Assembly (NCBI GenBank): GCA_039111635.1
Contig: JBCAQO010000002.1
Location: 992,001-1,056,000, forward strand
Length of the DNA stretch: 64,000 nucleotides
Reading direction: 5' to 3'
Origin: Heterobasidion occidentale
Lineage: Eukaryota > Basidiomycota > Agaricomycetes > Russulales > Bondarzewiaceae
Shown here: positions 10,615 to 22,367 of the stretch, in pieces
How positions within the stretch are numbered: position 1 is the stretch's first letter
Layout of the letters: each line of letters starts with the position of its first letter
Notes under the pieces: model-generated
Databases searched by the model: none
Seen by the model: the letters and a program-made list of their open reading frames with translations, nothing else
What the model was told of the DNA's origin: nothing
Made by a program: the position numbers and the translations under genes

Positions 10615-12198
10615 TTATGCATCAGGCTGTTCGCCTTCTTTCAAATCGCTACGAGACCCATTAGGTTCGCTGACAGATATATTTATAGGTGGGGATTTAT
10701 CGGGCGCCTTCGGGCGTGCTTGTTCAATGAGGGTATTGAAATGTGCTTTGTTTTGTTTCTGAGAATACGATGAACATTAGTACGTAGATTGCAAATAATG
10801 CAATCAACAAGGGTCGCACACCTGATATTGAACAACGTCCTTGACAATCTCCTTTCCGCCCTTCTTTTGATCGTTGTGTCTCTCGTCCCACTGCTTCATG
10901 CTTGCACGCAGTTCGGAGACGCGCTTTCGATGTTGTTCCCCTCGGTCTAGGTTGGCGTTGTAGACATAGACCCATCTGGATGTTTCATCAGTCGAATCTC
11001 TGAAAGTAGGTTTTGATAACAGACGCTTACCGCTGATGCCGTGCAACAAGAACGTTGCGCTCACCAGAAGTCGATAGTCCGGACTGAGCTAGGAGATCAC
11101 GAATTTGTTTGTCTTTGAGGACGGCATAGGAAACCTTCGGCAATGGTGACATGGTCAAGTCAGAATCTTTTGCGGTAGCTTTGCCCCTATACGTTGACAT
11201 CGCTGATAAGCGGTCGTACAGCAAGGGTGGACGTTAGATACCGAATGCTCACTTTCCCTTTGTATTACCCTTGTCCGCTGGCACTCCGTTCAAGATCTTA
11301 GACCACGCGGTCTTCTGTGCCGTCTTCGGTTTCATTCGTGGAGAAGTAACTGTATTAGATGTGGGCGACAACCTACATCCACCGTCGATGTGTTGATTAA
11401 TCACACTAAAGGGGACTTGTTTGGCGCAAACAGGACAGTCCACAAGAGGTATATCTAGAAAAACTCGAATTAGTTAGTATCCATATACAGATTCAGAGAC
11501 ATTCGATCTACCTGCGGGACGTGACGAAGAACTAGGCACTCCGTTGGAGGTTACTAGATCGTTATGGTTGCCATGTCTAATTTTGGCTTTCGAGCGTTCA
11601 GTGGAATTCGATCTAAGCAGCTCATCTTCACTTCCAAGCCTCTCGATATCTGAACTGCCTGCAAATCTATCGGCACTCAATTTTCGCTTTTTGGCTGGAC
11701 GCGTGCCACCCTCAACAGTATCGTCACTAGATTGTTGGGTCCTCGACTCTTCTTCCTTGGACCAATGCAGTACAAATGATCTGACGGATATTGTAGAAGC
11801 CTTGAGGAAGAGCACACGACCATCAGATAGAGTGACACACTCACCTCGCCTTGTTCCAAGCCGCAACGACCTCCTCCATATACAGATTTGCCCTCAACTG
11901 CGTGTCATTGGCCGGTTTCCTGCAGGTGGGGCACTCTGCCTTGTCAGCCATCGCGCACCGAATGCACTAATTTGCGCGTGAGACGCGTTCTTTAGGTTCC
12001 AGATAATTGAAGGCACACCAGAGAGCAGAAGCAATGGCCGCATGCTAAGATAACAGGGGCCTCATACAGCTCGGAGCAGATCTTGCAGCGCAGCGCGCTG
12101 TCCAGTTCTCGGAGGCCTGGGGCAACAGAATGTGGAGGAAAGTCAGAGGGATCTTGGATGTCCGAGTTGAGAAGATCCCCAACATTGTTGTTCACCAT
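10615..12198 (-). CDS. RAD18: E3 ubiquitin ligase RAD18
   Basis: RAD18 with RAD6 mono-ubiquitinates PCNA at stalled forks and so opens translesion synthesis. Seven exons join in frame: 12019-12198, 11845-11966, 11512-11780, 11253-11454, 11031-11186, 10822-10975 and 10615-10758, giving 408 residues. The N-terminus has DPSDFP and a RING finger (CKIC, CGHCFC, CIRC, CPTC). Mid-protein is a UBZ4-type zinc finger (CPVC, then HIDGGC). A SAP-like segment follows (VSYAVLKDKQIRDLLAQSGL), then the RWVYVYNANLD / HFNTLIEQARPKAP block seen in fungal RAD18. A basic PAKKRKL lies between RING and UBZ and may be an NLS. The ATG at 12198 starts 18 residues before the conserved DPSDFP. All splice phases agree and no damage is seen. 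Slightly shorter than many homologues. Confidence 0.93.
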
Positions 12199-12249
12199 CA
12201 AGTCAAAAAGAAATGCCAGCGGGTCGATATTGCAAAAGTTCAAGAAAGG

Positions 12250-12998
12250 GGCGTGCTTAAACGCTTAGTCATCGTCGCGAGCAGTCACAGAGAGTCGAAA
12301 AGTCACATGGACAGTGACCGTGATCATCGAAGTCAGTTTCCCGAAGGTAGCGATCCTGCTTCAACGTTTCAACCTCCAACGCAGGAATCCGTATCAGACC
12401 TTTCAGTGCCTGTTCGGTGAACACTCGAAGCTGGAAATTTATGAAATGGCCTCCTTGTCTGCACCACGTCTACCCAAATTTTTCTCGACAGAAAGTGTAT
12501 GTAGATAAAAGGAGATAAAAGAGAAAGGCATGACCAGAGATCGACGACCAACGAATGGAATGAACAACAGTGGCAGTGTGTAACTGCCAAATCTCAAAGG
12601 CCAACAAACACCTTCCCAAACACATTCATTGACTAACCTGGAACGTACGGCATCTATTAAAGACGATAGATGGAACATTACCCGACCGAGACTTGAACCC
12701 TGTACTGATGAGAAGTTCTTCAACCTGTCAGACTGGCGAAGAGAGAGAACGAGTAACTGCAAACAAATTAGGAACACAAGAACTTTAGGATTGCTGAAGC
12801 GCTGAATACTGAAGGAATATGTGGGCGAACATAATGTCCCCCGGGTACATTGGGAAAATTACTTGGTACTGATTTTCCCTGTCGGAGTTGGTCAAGTGGT
12901 GACATATAGTCACGGCTTGGAAAGCCTTTTTCTACCTTTGTATAGTCTGATCAAGTATTCACCAGAAATTTACAAAAAGAGAAGCAAGATAAGACTGA
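12250..12998. other. upstream of RAD18, no gene recognised
   Basis: No coding motif on either strand. A short tRNA-like T-arm on the minus strand near 12690 does not fold into a tRNA (see rejected items). Confidence 0.5.
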
Positions 12999-13247
12999 AA
13001 TAGATTCTGCAATCCATGACCAGAAAGATGAATTATAGCCGAAATCTTACCAGGCATTGTCATATGTTCAAATAGCGATAACGACTGAGCGTGATCTTGA
13101 AATCCATGACCAGAAAGATGAATTATAGTCGAAATCTTACCAGGCATTGTCATATGTTCAAATAGCAATGACAACCGAGCATGATCTTGCAGTCCATGAC
13201 CAGAAGCATGAATTATAGGTGAATTTTTACCAGGCATTGTCATATGT
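12999..13247. repeat. three-copy 90-bp tandem repeat
   Basis: Direct repeats starting with TCCATGACCAGAA at 13013, 13103 and 13193, an exact 90-bp period. Each carries the core TTACCAGGCATTGTCATATG. Because 90 is a multiple of three, all copies stay open on the minus strand and would encode a 30-residue repeat (IIHLSGHG, EHMTMPGKIS). Weaker CATGACCAAGAA echoes continue to about 13300. Confidence 0.9.
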
Positions 13248-13353
13248 CAACGCATGATCAAGAAATAGTTAGTGTACAGCGCATGACCAAGAAGTAAATA
13301 GAGTACAACGACAATCAGATTGTAGGGACGACTTGGATGGGAAGACGTGACAT

Positions 13354-13916
13354 TTAGGCGTTCTTTTCAACGAAGACGATTGGCACCCAGAGACCACGAT
13401 CGTTGGGGATATGCAAGGATGCCCATCGATCCTTTCCCCCTTTCCTGATGCGCAAACGCCGTCCGTCCTTCGCGTATACGCGCACCTGGACGTGTTCTAC
13501 TTCATCGTCCGACGTATGCATAGTGGACCTAAGGAGAGAGCACTATGAAAGAGAATCAAACAGCGAGTGAAATCCAAACTCACCGAATGCACACGGCTCC
13601 TACATCGCGTAGGGCTTCGGGCCCAGCGTGGCGGAGAAACTCTCGGACAAGTGACTCTACCCTTGACTTCTCCTCCGCGTTCGCGCTATAGTGTTCCGAA
13701 AACGCCCACGAGACTGTCGGTTCCGATGCACGCTCTTTCCGCAGCGTCAGCACGCGCCTAGTACCAGCGGTTTCACTCCCATGGTCCAGTGAAAACGAGA
13801 GATGCTCACCTCGAGCGAGTGTTTCTAACAAGCGTGATCGTTAGCGACGCTAGCGCAGAACACAGCGTGCTGTGTGCTCACCTTGTCCCCCTCCTTCCCT
13901 TATGATAGCGTGTCAT
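13354..13916 (-). CDS. small conserved-looking hypothetical, four exons
   Basis: Four exons join in one frame: 13882-13916, 13810-13824 (15 nt), 13584-13757 and 13354-13528. Introns are 57, 52 and 55 nt, all GTGAG...(T/C)AG. The product is 132 residues and starts with a basic segment (MTRYHKGRRGTRNTRSRR). It then has WAFSEHYSANAEEKSRVESL, which looks helical, and a C-terminal part with alternating strands (VEHVQVRVYAKDGRRLRIRK, then HIPNDRGLWVPIVFVEK). I do not recognise the family. Phase agreement across three introns, two of which flank a 15-nt exon, argues for a real gene. Basic N-terminus could be a nuclear or mitochondrial signal. Transcribed towards the 90-bp repeats. Confidence 0.65.
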
Positions 13917-14724
13917 GTTGATTCTGTGATTGACCGTGTTCAGAGGGTGTAGTAGTTGAGGATGTTTGTTGATGGAAGCTCTTGACAGAGTGCAGGTTGC
14001 GTGCAAACGTTTGCACGTTCAGAGTTTAACGGTGGTGTTCGTTTGTACGCGCTTCTTTGATTTTCTCGCGACAGACAATGCAATTAGGGATATATCCCAC
14101 ACCGCTCGCGGTCTGCAAGACATCTATCAGAGTGATCAGTAAGTCACGACGCACGCTAATGGCTTATACTGTACAAATAAAAATCAGTAACGGCAACGCT
14201 CTGTACAGAACGCACGATACACAGTGAAGACTCGTAACAATGTCCCATTTTGACAGATAAAGATTCTAATGTCGCCAGTGCATCCGTATCTGTGAAGAAT
14301 TCCTGATGACCTAGCGATTAGAGGTTTTAGATGAATATTTCGTAAGCGTTATGTGTCGCGTGACCAGGAAACGCGTCGTAACGCACCTGTCACATCGCGG
14401 CCGTAGTCACGTCACTCGCATACGCTCGACACGCGCGCCCGTCCTCGCTGCGGCCACAGTCCGCACGTCATTCCTCGGCCGCCCTGCTCCCCGCTCCCTC
14501 GTCGAATCCCTCCGCAAGTCCCAGGAGCGCGGCTGACTCGCTCACACTCGGATGAGAGGCTCCTGCATCCGTCCTCAGGTCGTTCCTGGGCCTCTCTGCT
14601 CCCCGCTCCCTCGTCGGCCCCCATTCCAGTAGAATCATGCCAGGGGTGTGGGGTGTTACTTTCCCAGCCCTCCCTGATTAAGAGATGTACGTAGATGTGA
14701 TTATCGAAGAATCGTGCAATAGAA
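13917..14724. other. gap between genes, nothing recognised
   Basis: No supported coding region. This is the 3' flank of the Plavaka-type transposon, where its right terminus might lie; I could not identify a terminal inverted repeat. Confidence 0.45.
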
Positions 14725-17700
14725 TTATGAAAACACCATGTCCTCGGCATCAAACATCGTTGTGTCCTCATCTACACTTTCCGGATCTTCCATGGATTCC
14801 TCTGAATCTGACACATCCTCCCATCCCTCTGCCTCACGATCTTCCAAGGCCAGCTCTGGGTCTTCTCTCTCCTCCATATCCGTATCCTGAAGATCGGGCA
14901 CCCGTGTCGTGGGCTCTGGTTCCTCAAGAAATTCCAAGGGCCCTTGTCGTCCAGAAGGAATGACAGGAGTTGATCGTTCGTGGGCATGAATGTGCCCAAT
15001 GCCCATACCCCAGTGATAACGCATCAGAATATCACGATCAGCAAACCTAGACGCGAGACCGTGAGTCGGGCTTTCATATGCCGAGTACGATGTTCACTCA
15101 CCGATTCACATAGTAAGCCTTCCAGTCCTGTCCGTCCTTGGCACATCGGGAGAGACCCATCCCATCTGCATGCCGAGGACCTTTTGCGAACGCTGGGATA
15201 ATGTGACATTCCCGGAGAACGTCTACTGGGTCTAAAAATCCAAAGGAATCCTCCCTGTTCAAAGGGGGAAAGCGGAGACAATCTAATTCGCAAGTGTCCC
15301 AACCATCGTCCGTCGCAGGCATGGTCTCATACCATCTGACCCACAAGAAGTCCATACGACGAGGGCAGTAATCCAACATGCCGGAGCCGGTGTAGATAAC
15401 ATTTGCATGGTAAATTCCAAGGACTTGCGCATACCAAAAATGATGACTTGTTGCATCGGAATCCACGTTAGCCAACACCATGACATTGCTGCGAGAGTGA
15501 CCTGGATGAATGTTGTCCTGTCCTCGTTGAACATCGTAAGTCGTGTAATTGAAACGCGCTAACTTGTGCAAATAGAGCTTGTCGTGCTTGAAGAAGATGA
15601 GATCGCAGTCGTCCCGCTTTGTAGGGTCCCGGACTGGAATTTCAGTCCTCAAATACTCAGGAAGCGTAGCGGCTTCGACCTGTAACACAGTTTGTATGCG
15701 CGGAAGAAGATGAGCCCTGAGCTTGGACAAGAATTCCTGAAGATCATAAGTGTCTGATAGTTTCACATGAGAAAATGATCAACGTACTTTGATGGCGGGA
15801 TCTCCTGAATTTCGCTGTAAAAAGAGAGGAAGAACCACAGGGCACTTTTCCGTTTCGCCAATATGATACCGCTGTTTCAAATCCTTCGAGACGGACTCTT
15901 GTTTGCCGTGTTTATAGGAAAGCTGGCGGATGCGAGTCTCACGTCGTTCGATCTGTGTGAGTTGCTTTGTATAATTTTTGCCGCTTGTACGCAAGAAACT
16001 ACCTTTGGGTCTAAGATGTTCACGTTCACCCTGTGAATGTGTCAATATTCGCAGGAAGCACACAGAGAAAAACAGGCACGGACCGATTGAGAAGAATATG
16101 AATCTGTTGTCCCAAATGCTATAATAGATCGAACATAGTCACCAAGAGAGTGAATCTTGTAAGTTTCCAAATTGAATGACTTGGGCTTTCTGGCTGTATC
16201 CGCTGAACTGCTTGCGAGCACAGATGCAGGACGAGGAAGTTTGGCCATTTTATTTTGCTGGCGTCGTTGTCGAGCAGCGCTCTCTTTTGCGAGCTCCCGA
16301 GTATTGAAAGCAGAGCATGTGTTGTCGACAAATTCTCGAAGACGCTCTCCCAAAACAGCGGTCAGCGTAGCTAAAAGGGAAAGGGTGTGATCGGTGTGCA
16401 TTCGAAGTTTTGCCAGTCCATGCCAGTGAGTCAGTACAAACAAGAGCTGCAAGATCTGGTGATTGTGCGGTTCAGGCAGGAGTCCTTCGAAGACGGGGAT
16501 TGAACACTGCAGCAGATCTCAGAACGAAAACACCAGTCAAGGAGAACTGATCCTACCTGTAGAAGGTCTTCATAGTCTCGGGCAGCCATCCTCTTCAATT
16601 CGGAAGCATTTCTAGATATACGTTTGATCGCATCTCTACCGAACGAAGGTACCTGTCGGTACCTGACAGAAGATTGAGCCACCTGGTCGTTGACGACAAG
16701 ACTCTGCATACCTTCGGTCTAAGATGTGCTTTAGCCCTTCGTCCTCGCAATCGAGGATGCGGAGAAGGTGTATAAACAATGACTTCCACACGCCAAGCTC
16801 AATTTCGTGCAAGAGATCGACAACAAACATGTCAAACATGTTGAAACCAAGCGGTGCCAGTCTTTCCGAGAATGCATTCTAGATGAATGTTTAGCTTACT
16901 TGGATGTTCACGCCATAGAGCGAGAAACTTACTGTTGTTGGGACCAAAGATTCTGGCTTCAACAGCTTTTCTACGGCAGAACTGTTTACTGCAAAATTTT
17001 TGTGATAGATTATTTCCCGAGCAAGCGACACAACAACCCGACGGTGTTGGTCATCCACGCGAGCCAGTGACACCCGTTGTGCCATATCCTGAGGCATACC
17101 GATGTTATGCACCCGGGATAGAGGAATCAGGCAACGTGGGCAAGGACAACCACCGAGATTTCGTATGCTGGCGAGAATGATCCTGGGACACATGATTGAG
17201 TGATGGGGTACTCCGTGATATCAAAAAGGGGAAAAACAGACTTTTCAGGATAGTCAGCAGAGTAAGTGAATATTCGAGGATAGAACCGTCGTTTGACTCC
17301 ATCACAACACTCAATGACAATGCCGTGCGCATAGGCATGCAGAAATTCGTCGTCAAGGAGTAGCCTCCATTGGGCCTGTAACATATCGCGCTGACAATGG
17401 GCCATGAAAGCGCTGTTGGGTCCCTTTCCTCCAATTCTTTCGGCAGCAAAATCCTTGAAAGCGTCCGGGAGCTATTTCGTTTCGTCAGTGTCGTTCGTCT
17501 GTAGAATGGAAGCGATTTACCTTTTCGAAGTAAGCTATATGAGTGAAGGAACGACAAGATGGTTTACACCGGCGATACTTCGATTCATTGCCAAGTGCAA
17601 GATAGGCAGGCCACAGTTTGGCATCGCCGAAGGTCGAAAGATGAGTGCCGTCTGATGCAAACATCAGCGCGGCGACAACTCTTTCAAGGCTACACCCTGG

Positions 17701-18933
17701 TTCTCCTGGACTTTCCTGCAGAGCGTTGTGTGCATCCAAAAAAGCCTCTGATGTATAGGCTTCTCCGTGGACTTGTACTGCCTCTGGAGCACTACCAGGT
17801 TGGCATAGCAGTTTATATGGCTCGAGATGTAAGTGGGGAAAGGTTGTCGGGTTGGTGATCTTTTCCTTAATCACAGACACTAACCGTCGATGATGGAAAC
17901 TTGTGACGACATAATCCTGCGCCCCTGGTTGAAGACATTTCTTGTGGAACGGGATAGATATCTTGACGGTGTCGTGTATCCACCCATCCTCCTCTTGTTC
18001 GTCCTCCCAATTATCCTCATCCTGACCAGCCAGCTTGCGATCAATACTGCTCCATGGCGTTTTTCTGACGTCCTCCGGGCGAAAATCGGTACTGCCGACG
18101 ATGTCGATGAGATTTTTGAAACTCGATTGAGATTTTCGTACTCCATCGTTCCAGTACCATTCACCGAGAAGAAATGACGAGCGATTGGGATAAGGATAGA
18201 ATGACGGCGCAGAAGAAGACTCAGGGAGGGCATTCGAGTCATCCTGCGTTGACAAAGCAGGCTTTTCAGCGACTCGTTCGGGATCGTGTGCTGGAAAGTC
18301 AGTGGCATGATACTGACGAAACAACCCAAAAATGTTTCGGGGAGACTTCAAGATCTGTCGCAAAGACTTTTGAATCACCTGAGGTGGATCGGAAGAGAGG
18401 GCTACGGTGGGAGGCGACTGCATCGGAGTTATAGACGCGGAAGAAGATGGCTCTGATAGCGACTGCAACTGAACGGGTAAAGCTGCCGGGGGCTGAGGCA
18501 ACATGTCACGATAACGTTTAGGAAGCCTGGTATTTGCTCTACGAGGCCTGCGTTCTGCCAGAGAAAGGTTTGGGTCATCTTGATTTGCGGAGGACGACTG
18601 TGGAATAGACTGAAAACCTTAAGATACAGATGAGGGCGAAACTTTGAGATGTAAACTCACCTGTTGTACAGCTGGTGTAGGGACCTCTGCGATCGACAAT
18701 GCTGGCTCCAAGACCTCCGCGACCAACGGTGCTGTCTCCAAAACTGCTCTGGATCCATCAGCATCCGTTCGACGACGTTTCTTCGCAGCCCACACTTCTT
18801 TGGCTTTTGCTAGCGCCTCAGAAAACCTTTTCTTGGTTTTCTGACATGTGCGCCTGTGGTAAGTGAGCGCCGATGGCAGCGAGAATGACCTTCCGCAAAC
18901 ACAAGACTCGCTGAAAGCCGGCGGCAATTCCAT
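14725..18933 (-). CDS. Plavaka-type transposase, intact multi-exon
   Basis: Large minus-strand transposase-like gene. It starts MELPPAFSESC with a C2H2-like finger (CVCGRSFSLPSALTYH), then a basic KKRRR region and a proline/serine-rich linker before RRANTRLPKRYRDM. The core includes YWNDGVRKSQSSF, SDGTHLSTFGDAKLWPAYL, LGNESKYRRCKPS, HAYAHGIVIECCDGVKRR, CPCPRCLIPLSRVH and FDMFVVDLLHEIELGVWKS. The C-terminus has HFWYAQVLGIYH, RWYE and the hallmark DRDILMRYHWGMGIGH, then an acidic tail. Short introns (for example after HIAYFEK, YPEK, VPTT, LDRR, DLLQ, SSQS, AIK and YYVNR) all join in phase and I found no stop or frameshift. Plavaka elements are CACTA-related cut-and-paste transposons abundant in basidiomycetes. 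Family assignment is from motif memory. Confidence 0.78.
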
Positions 18934-19261
18934 GAAAATCGTGTGGCCAGAGGAGGTCGAATGATACAAGCGCGGGTGGGGACTTTCAGCGCAAGCGATG
19001 GTCTGTCAGCTTATATGTAGAAAGACATGACTCGCTCGCTCGCTAAGATGTGTTTTGCCGATCGGATCTCAAATCGTTATGCGCTGTAGTGAAGTAGAAT
19101 AGCTTCTATGAGGAGAAGACTACTCAGAAACCCAAGACCAGAAAGTGCTCATCACATTTTTACGGTCAACCGTCTTGTACCACAAAACCCTCTAACATCC
19201 GAACCACCGATGAGTGCCTGGAGAGGCTCCAAACGCCGTTGAGACAGAGACAGTCTAACAC

Positions 19262-19320
19262 CCTGCAATGAGCAAGGAGCCAGCTGCTGATGACCAAACA
19301 ATGCCTGCAATGAGCAAGCG
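19262..19320 (-). repeat. paired CTTGCTCATTGCAGG motif, copy 1
   Basis: Two direct copies of CCTGCAATGAGCAAG (plus strand) at 19262 and 19304, 42 bases apart. The same pair recurs at 25260 and 25306 in the same orientation. This copy lies about 330 bases upstream of the Plavaka-type gene start. Confidence 0.8.
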
Positions 19321-19839
19321 CCGTTCGGAGATGACATGGAAGAGGTGCCATGGAAGAGGTGCCATCCTTGGGGAGTATACAGTTAAATGAAGCAAAGATG
19401 GGCCAGCGATGGGTGAAGAGTTGGAAAGGGGAGTTGTAGCCGTCACGTGTGACGGATTCTGCCGGCACGAGCTCCATCGGAGTTGCAACCGATTTCTTTG
19501 TAGCGGCCAGGCTCATTTTAGTGTTCCTACCCACCAATTGTTGCACATACAGTACCTATCTTAGCTTCTTGGAATACAACCTGTCATTTTTTCGTATTTT
19601 TAAAATCAAGAGAAAGCGATGCTGAGGCACTGCTGAGTCTGTCTGAACACTGGCGATTGACCGAGATAGTCCAGGATAGTCCCTGATCAATCTTCCGCGT
19701 CTCTTCCGGATGCAATCGACGTATATATTAGTAAGTGAAGGTCAATATGGCGTCACCCCACATTCACTGCTACCTTTGCTTACTACGTCCTGTCTCCGAG
19801 CTTCAGTTCCCATTCCCCGCCTTTACTATCGTCGAAATC
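19321..19839. other. upstream region between divergent genes
   Basis: Contains a TATATATTAG near 19720, about 120 bases before the ATG of the deaminase-family gene. No gene of its own. Confidence 0.45.
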
Positions 19840-22017
19840 ATGAACGCGTCCGAGTCCCTGGTCAACAAGATCAACAAGTTCAAAACCATCACCACCTTGA
19901 TCATGGTTATCCTTTATCTTCGAGGACAAAATAATTCGCTATCCCAGACGCAGACGGTCTACAAAGACAAGAGACAAGTCGTCGAAAGGCCCCAGTCACA
20001 GCACCGATTGCTCGATCAGCTTGCTACACTGCTTGTCAGAGACCGCGAAGTGGTGGCTGTGGCGGCAGGTATGCAGAGGGGCGCTAACGTCAGCCTCGTC
20101 GTCTCGGTCTCACATCAACGCGACATAGACGCTTCCATAGAATGCGCGGAAGACCAAGTAATGCATAACTGCATCATTACCACCAATCCGACACACCCCA
20201 ATGAGGCGAGAGGGAAGACCGATCTCGCAGCAAAGACGAAGACGACGGGGACGGGCGCGGAGAAGGGAAAGAAAGTTCTGAAATCGGAGGTTCAAGCGAA
20301 AGTGGAGAAGAGAGTGAGATTGGAGACAGAGTCTCAAGTGAGGACGAGGACAACTGCTGCGACAGATGAGGCGATGACCACAAGGAGCATAAGCTCAGAG
20401 GCGAGGACGGGGGCGACAGAGCCGTCGAGAGGGAAGATGAATCGGTCAGTAGCAATGAAGGGTAAATCGGAGACGAATGAGGAGGATCGGGGACAGGATG
20501 TCGTGCCATTTACAAAGGCCATGTTAAATGAACAAAAGAAGTGAGTGCGAACTTTCTATCGAATGATAACCTTTCTGACATAGTTCATAAAGCATGAAGT
20601 TTGATGAGCACGTCTCGGAGGTGATCGAGTTACTCAAGAAAGAGGACACCACACCTTACAGCCTGGGCGTTCACGTCGTTTCTCGTGGCTACCGCAAGAT
20701 GCGCTCTCGACTCAGGTGTACGATGTCTACCGCCTTCCTCAGCAAGATCTTGAATGCCGAACCTGACAGATTGCCTGAACTATTCAAGAAGAAGTCTACA
20801 TTACGCAAAGAACGGGACCAAGTCCTTTCTGGAGAGCTCATAGCACGTTGGTGGGGCATCGACCTTTTCGGCGTGGAGCACGGAGGACTCGAGTTGAAAA
20901 CCCGAGCGCAGAACAATGACGTTTTTTGTCAAGGAGACATGCGTGGCCTTCCATCATACCTTGTGCTTGGCTCTGAAAGGCTATCAGACCTGTTTGGACG
21001 AGATTTCCAAAGCCCAGCCAGACAATTTCGGCGCGATGATGAACAAGACCTGGCTTTATGTCACTCTTTTGGAAGCATTTGCATATTCCAACGCTTTCGC
21101 AGACTACCTGACTCTCGCCATTCCCGATATATTCGACCATCCCTTCGCAGGTACAGAACCCAAGTATACCACACCATCTAGAGAGTCCCAGGGCCAGCCA
21201 AATACGTGGGAGGAACAAGCAGTGGTGGACGACGATGATACAGATATGTTCGTCACTGTGGGCTCGACACCGATTGACGCATACAAGCAGTGGCTGCGTC
21301 GACAGGTTGTGATACCATTCGCTGTTCACGGTCTCGTGGGTTCGGCACAGTATCTTCGGAACATCACTTACACTGTCATTTCTGCCGAACATCCTGGGAC
21401 AGACATGGCACCCTGGGAAGAGGTGGTGAAGGAGGTATTGAGCGAGAACGACGAGACTGCTCGCACGAAGACAGTGATCGACGAACTCAAATTATTGATG
21501 ACGAGGGACGCCGAGAAGGCGGGGAGCTCAATTAGCCGCCACTGCAAGAATTTACTATCGCCGACTCCCATGTTCCAAGGGAGTATCCATTGCGAGTGTC
21601 TCTTGGCTAGCGTCCTGGACGGGAAGAACCTGGACAATGGGAGCATGTTGCTTGCTGCACATGGTGTTAATCCGGAAAGTTTTCACCCCCTACACCTTCC
21701 AATGCCAATATTGACATGGAGATTTACAGAGCGACATAGACCCCTGCTACGTCGGCACGTCTAAACTCGCATGCCCTGTCTGCCATTTCGTGAATTCCGA
21801 ATTAGGCGCGCGCAAGTGGCTGGCGAAACCGAATCACAATTTCATGTTCCCCTGCGCGCTGCCACGTGAGCTTCGTGAGGATATACACACGAGGGCAGAG
21901 ATCCATTTCAAGGCCATATTGCTGGACTTACTCGATGTATTACTCAAGCCGAAGCCGCGACATTCGCGGACCGATTCCGCTCAGAAGCTCAAACGAAGGT
22001 TATCAGACGGACAGTGA
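19840..22017 (+). CDS. OTT_1508-like deaminase-family protein
   Basis: Member of a gene family expanded in mushrooms whose C-terminal domain resembles the OTT_1508-like nucleic acid deaminase fold. The N-terminal part has QHRLLDQLATLLVRDREVVA, then a charged, Lys/Thr/Ser-rich linker. After an intron at about 20542-20592, helical regions follow (FDEHVSEVIELL, NKTWLYVTLLEAFAYSNAFA). The deaminase-like motifs are SIHCECLLASVL near 21585 (HxE type), then GTSKLACPVCHF near 21765 (CxxC), with a short intron ending at about 21736 between them. Near 20918 the frame slips by one in GTTTTTTG; T5 instead of T6 restores QNNDVFVKETCVAF. I treat this as a consensus error. Start chosen at 19840, the first ATG of the conserved N-terminus; 19747 is an alternative. 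Substrate unknown. Confidence 0.75.
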
Positions 22018-22367
22018 ACGCAAGAGCCTTGAGGTCTTGAAGGCGAAGCGAGAGATCGATCGTCACAACGTGTCTGTAGACCGTGCTCTATGGATAAACT
22101 GAAGACGGCCAGTTTTGAGTGTTGAAATGCAGAAGGTCAGGCTTCTGGGGTAGTCCGAGAGCGCTTGTAGGTTTCTTCCGCATTCTAATTAGCGCGTTTA
22201 GTCACCATTCGTAGATCGAAAGAACGGTTGAAAGGTACTTCGAATACGAGAGACGGCATTTTCACGATCCGAGACACGGCGTTGTTTGATACATGTATAT
22301 CATTCTGAATGGCATCAGACTTGCGACATGAACCTATTGCGTGAGAGGGCAAAAAAAACATGCGAAA

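Noticed and set aside
12680..12740. tRNA-like T-arm on the minus strand (GGTTCAAGTCTCGGTC)
   Set aside because: The T stem pairs poorly and no matching acceptor or anticodon arm lies upstream at the right spacing.
20594..21181. Separate gene starting at 20594
   Set aside because: It is the middle part of the deaminase-family gene, joined upstream by an intron and downstream across a one-base T-run slip.
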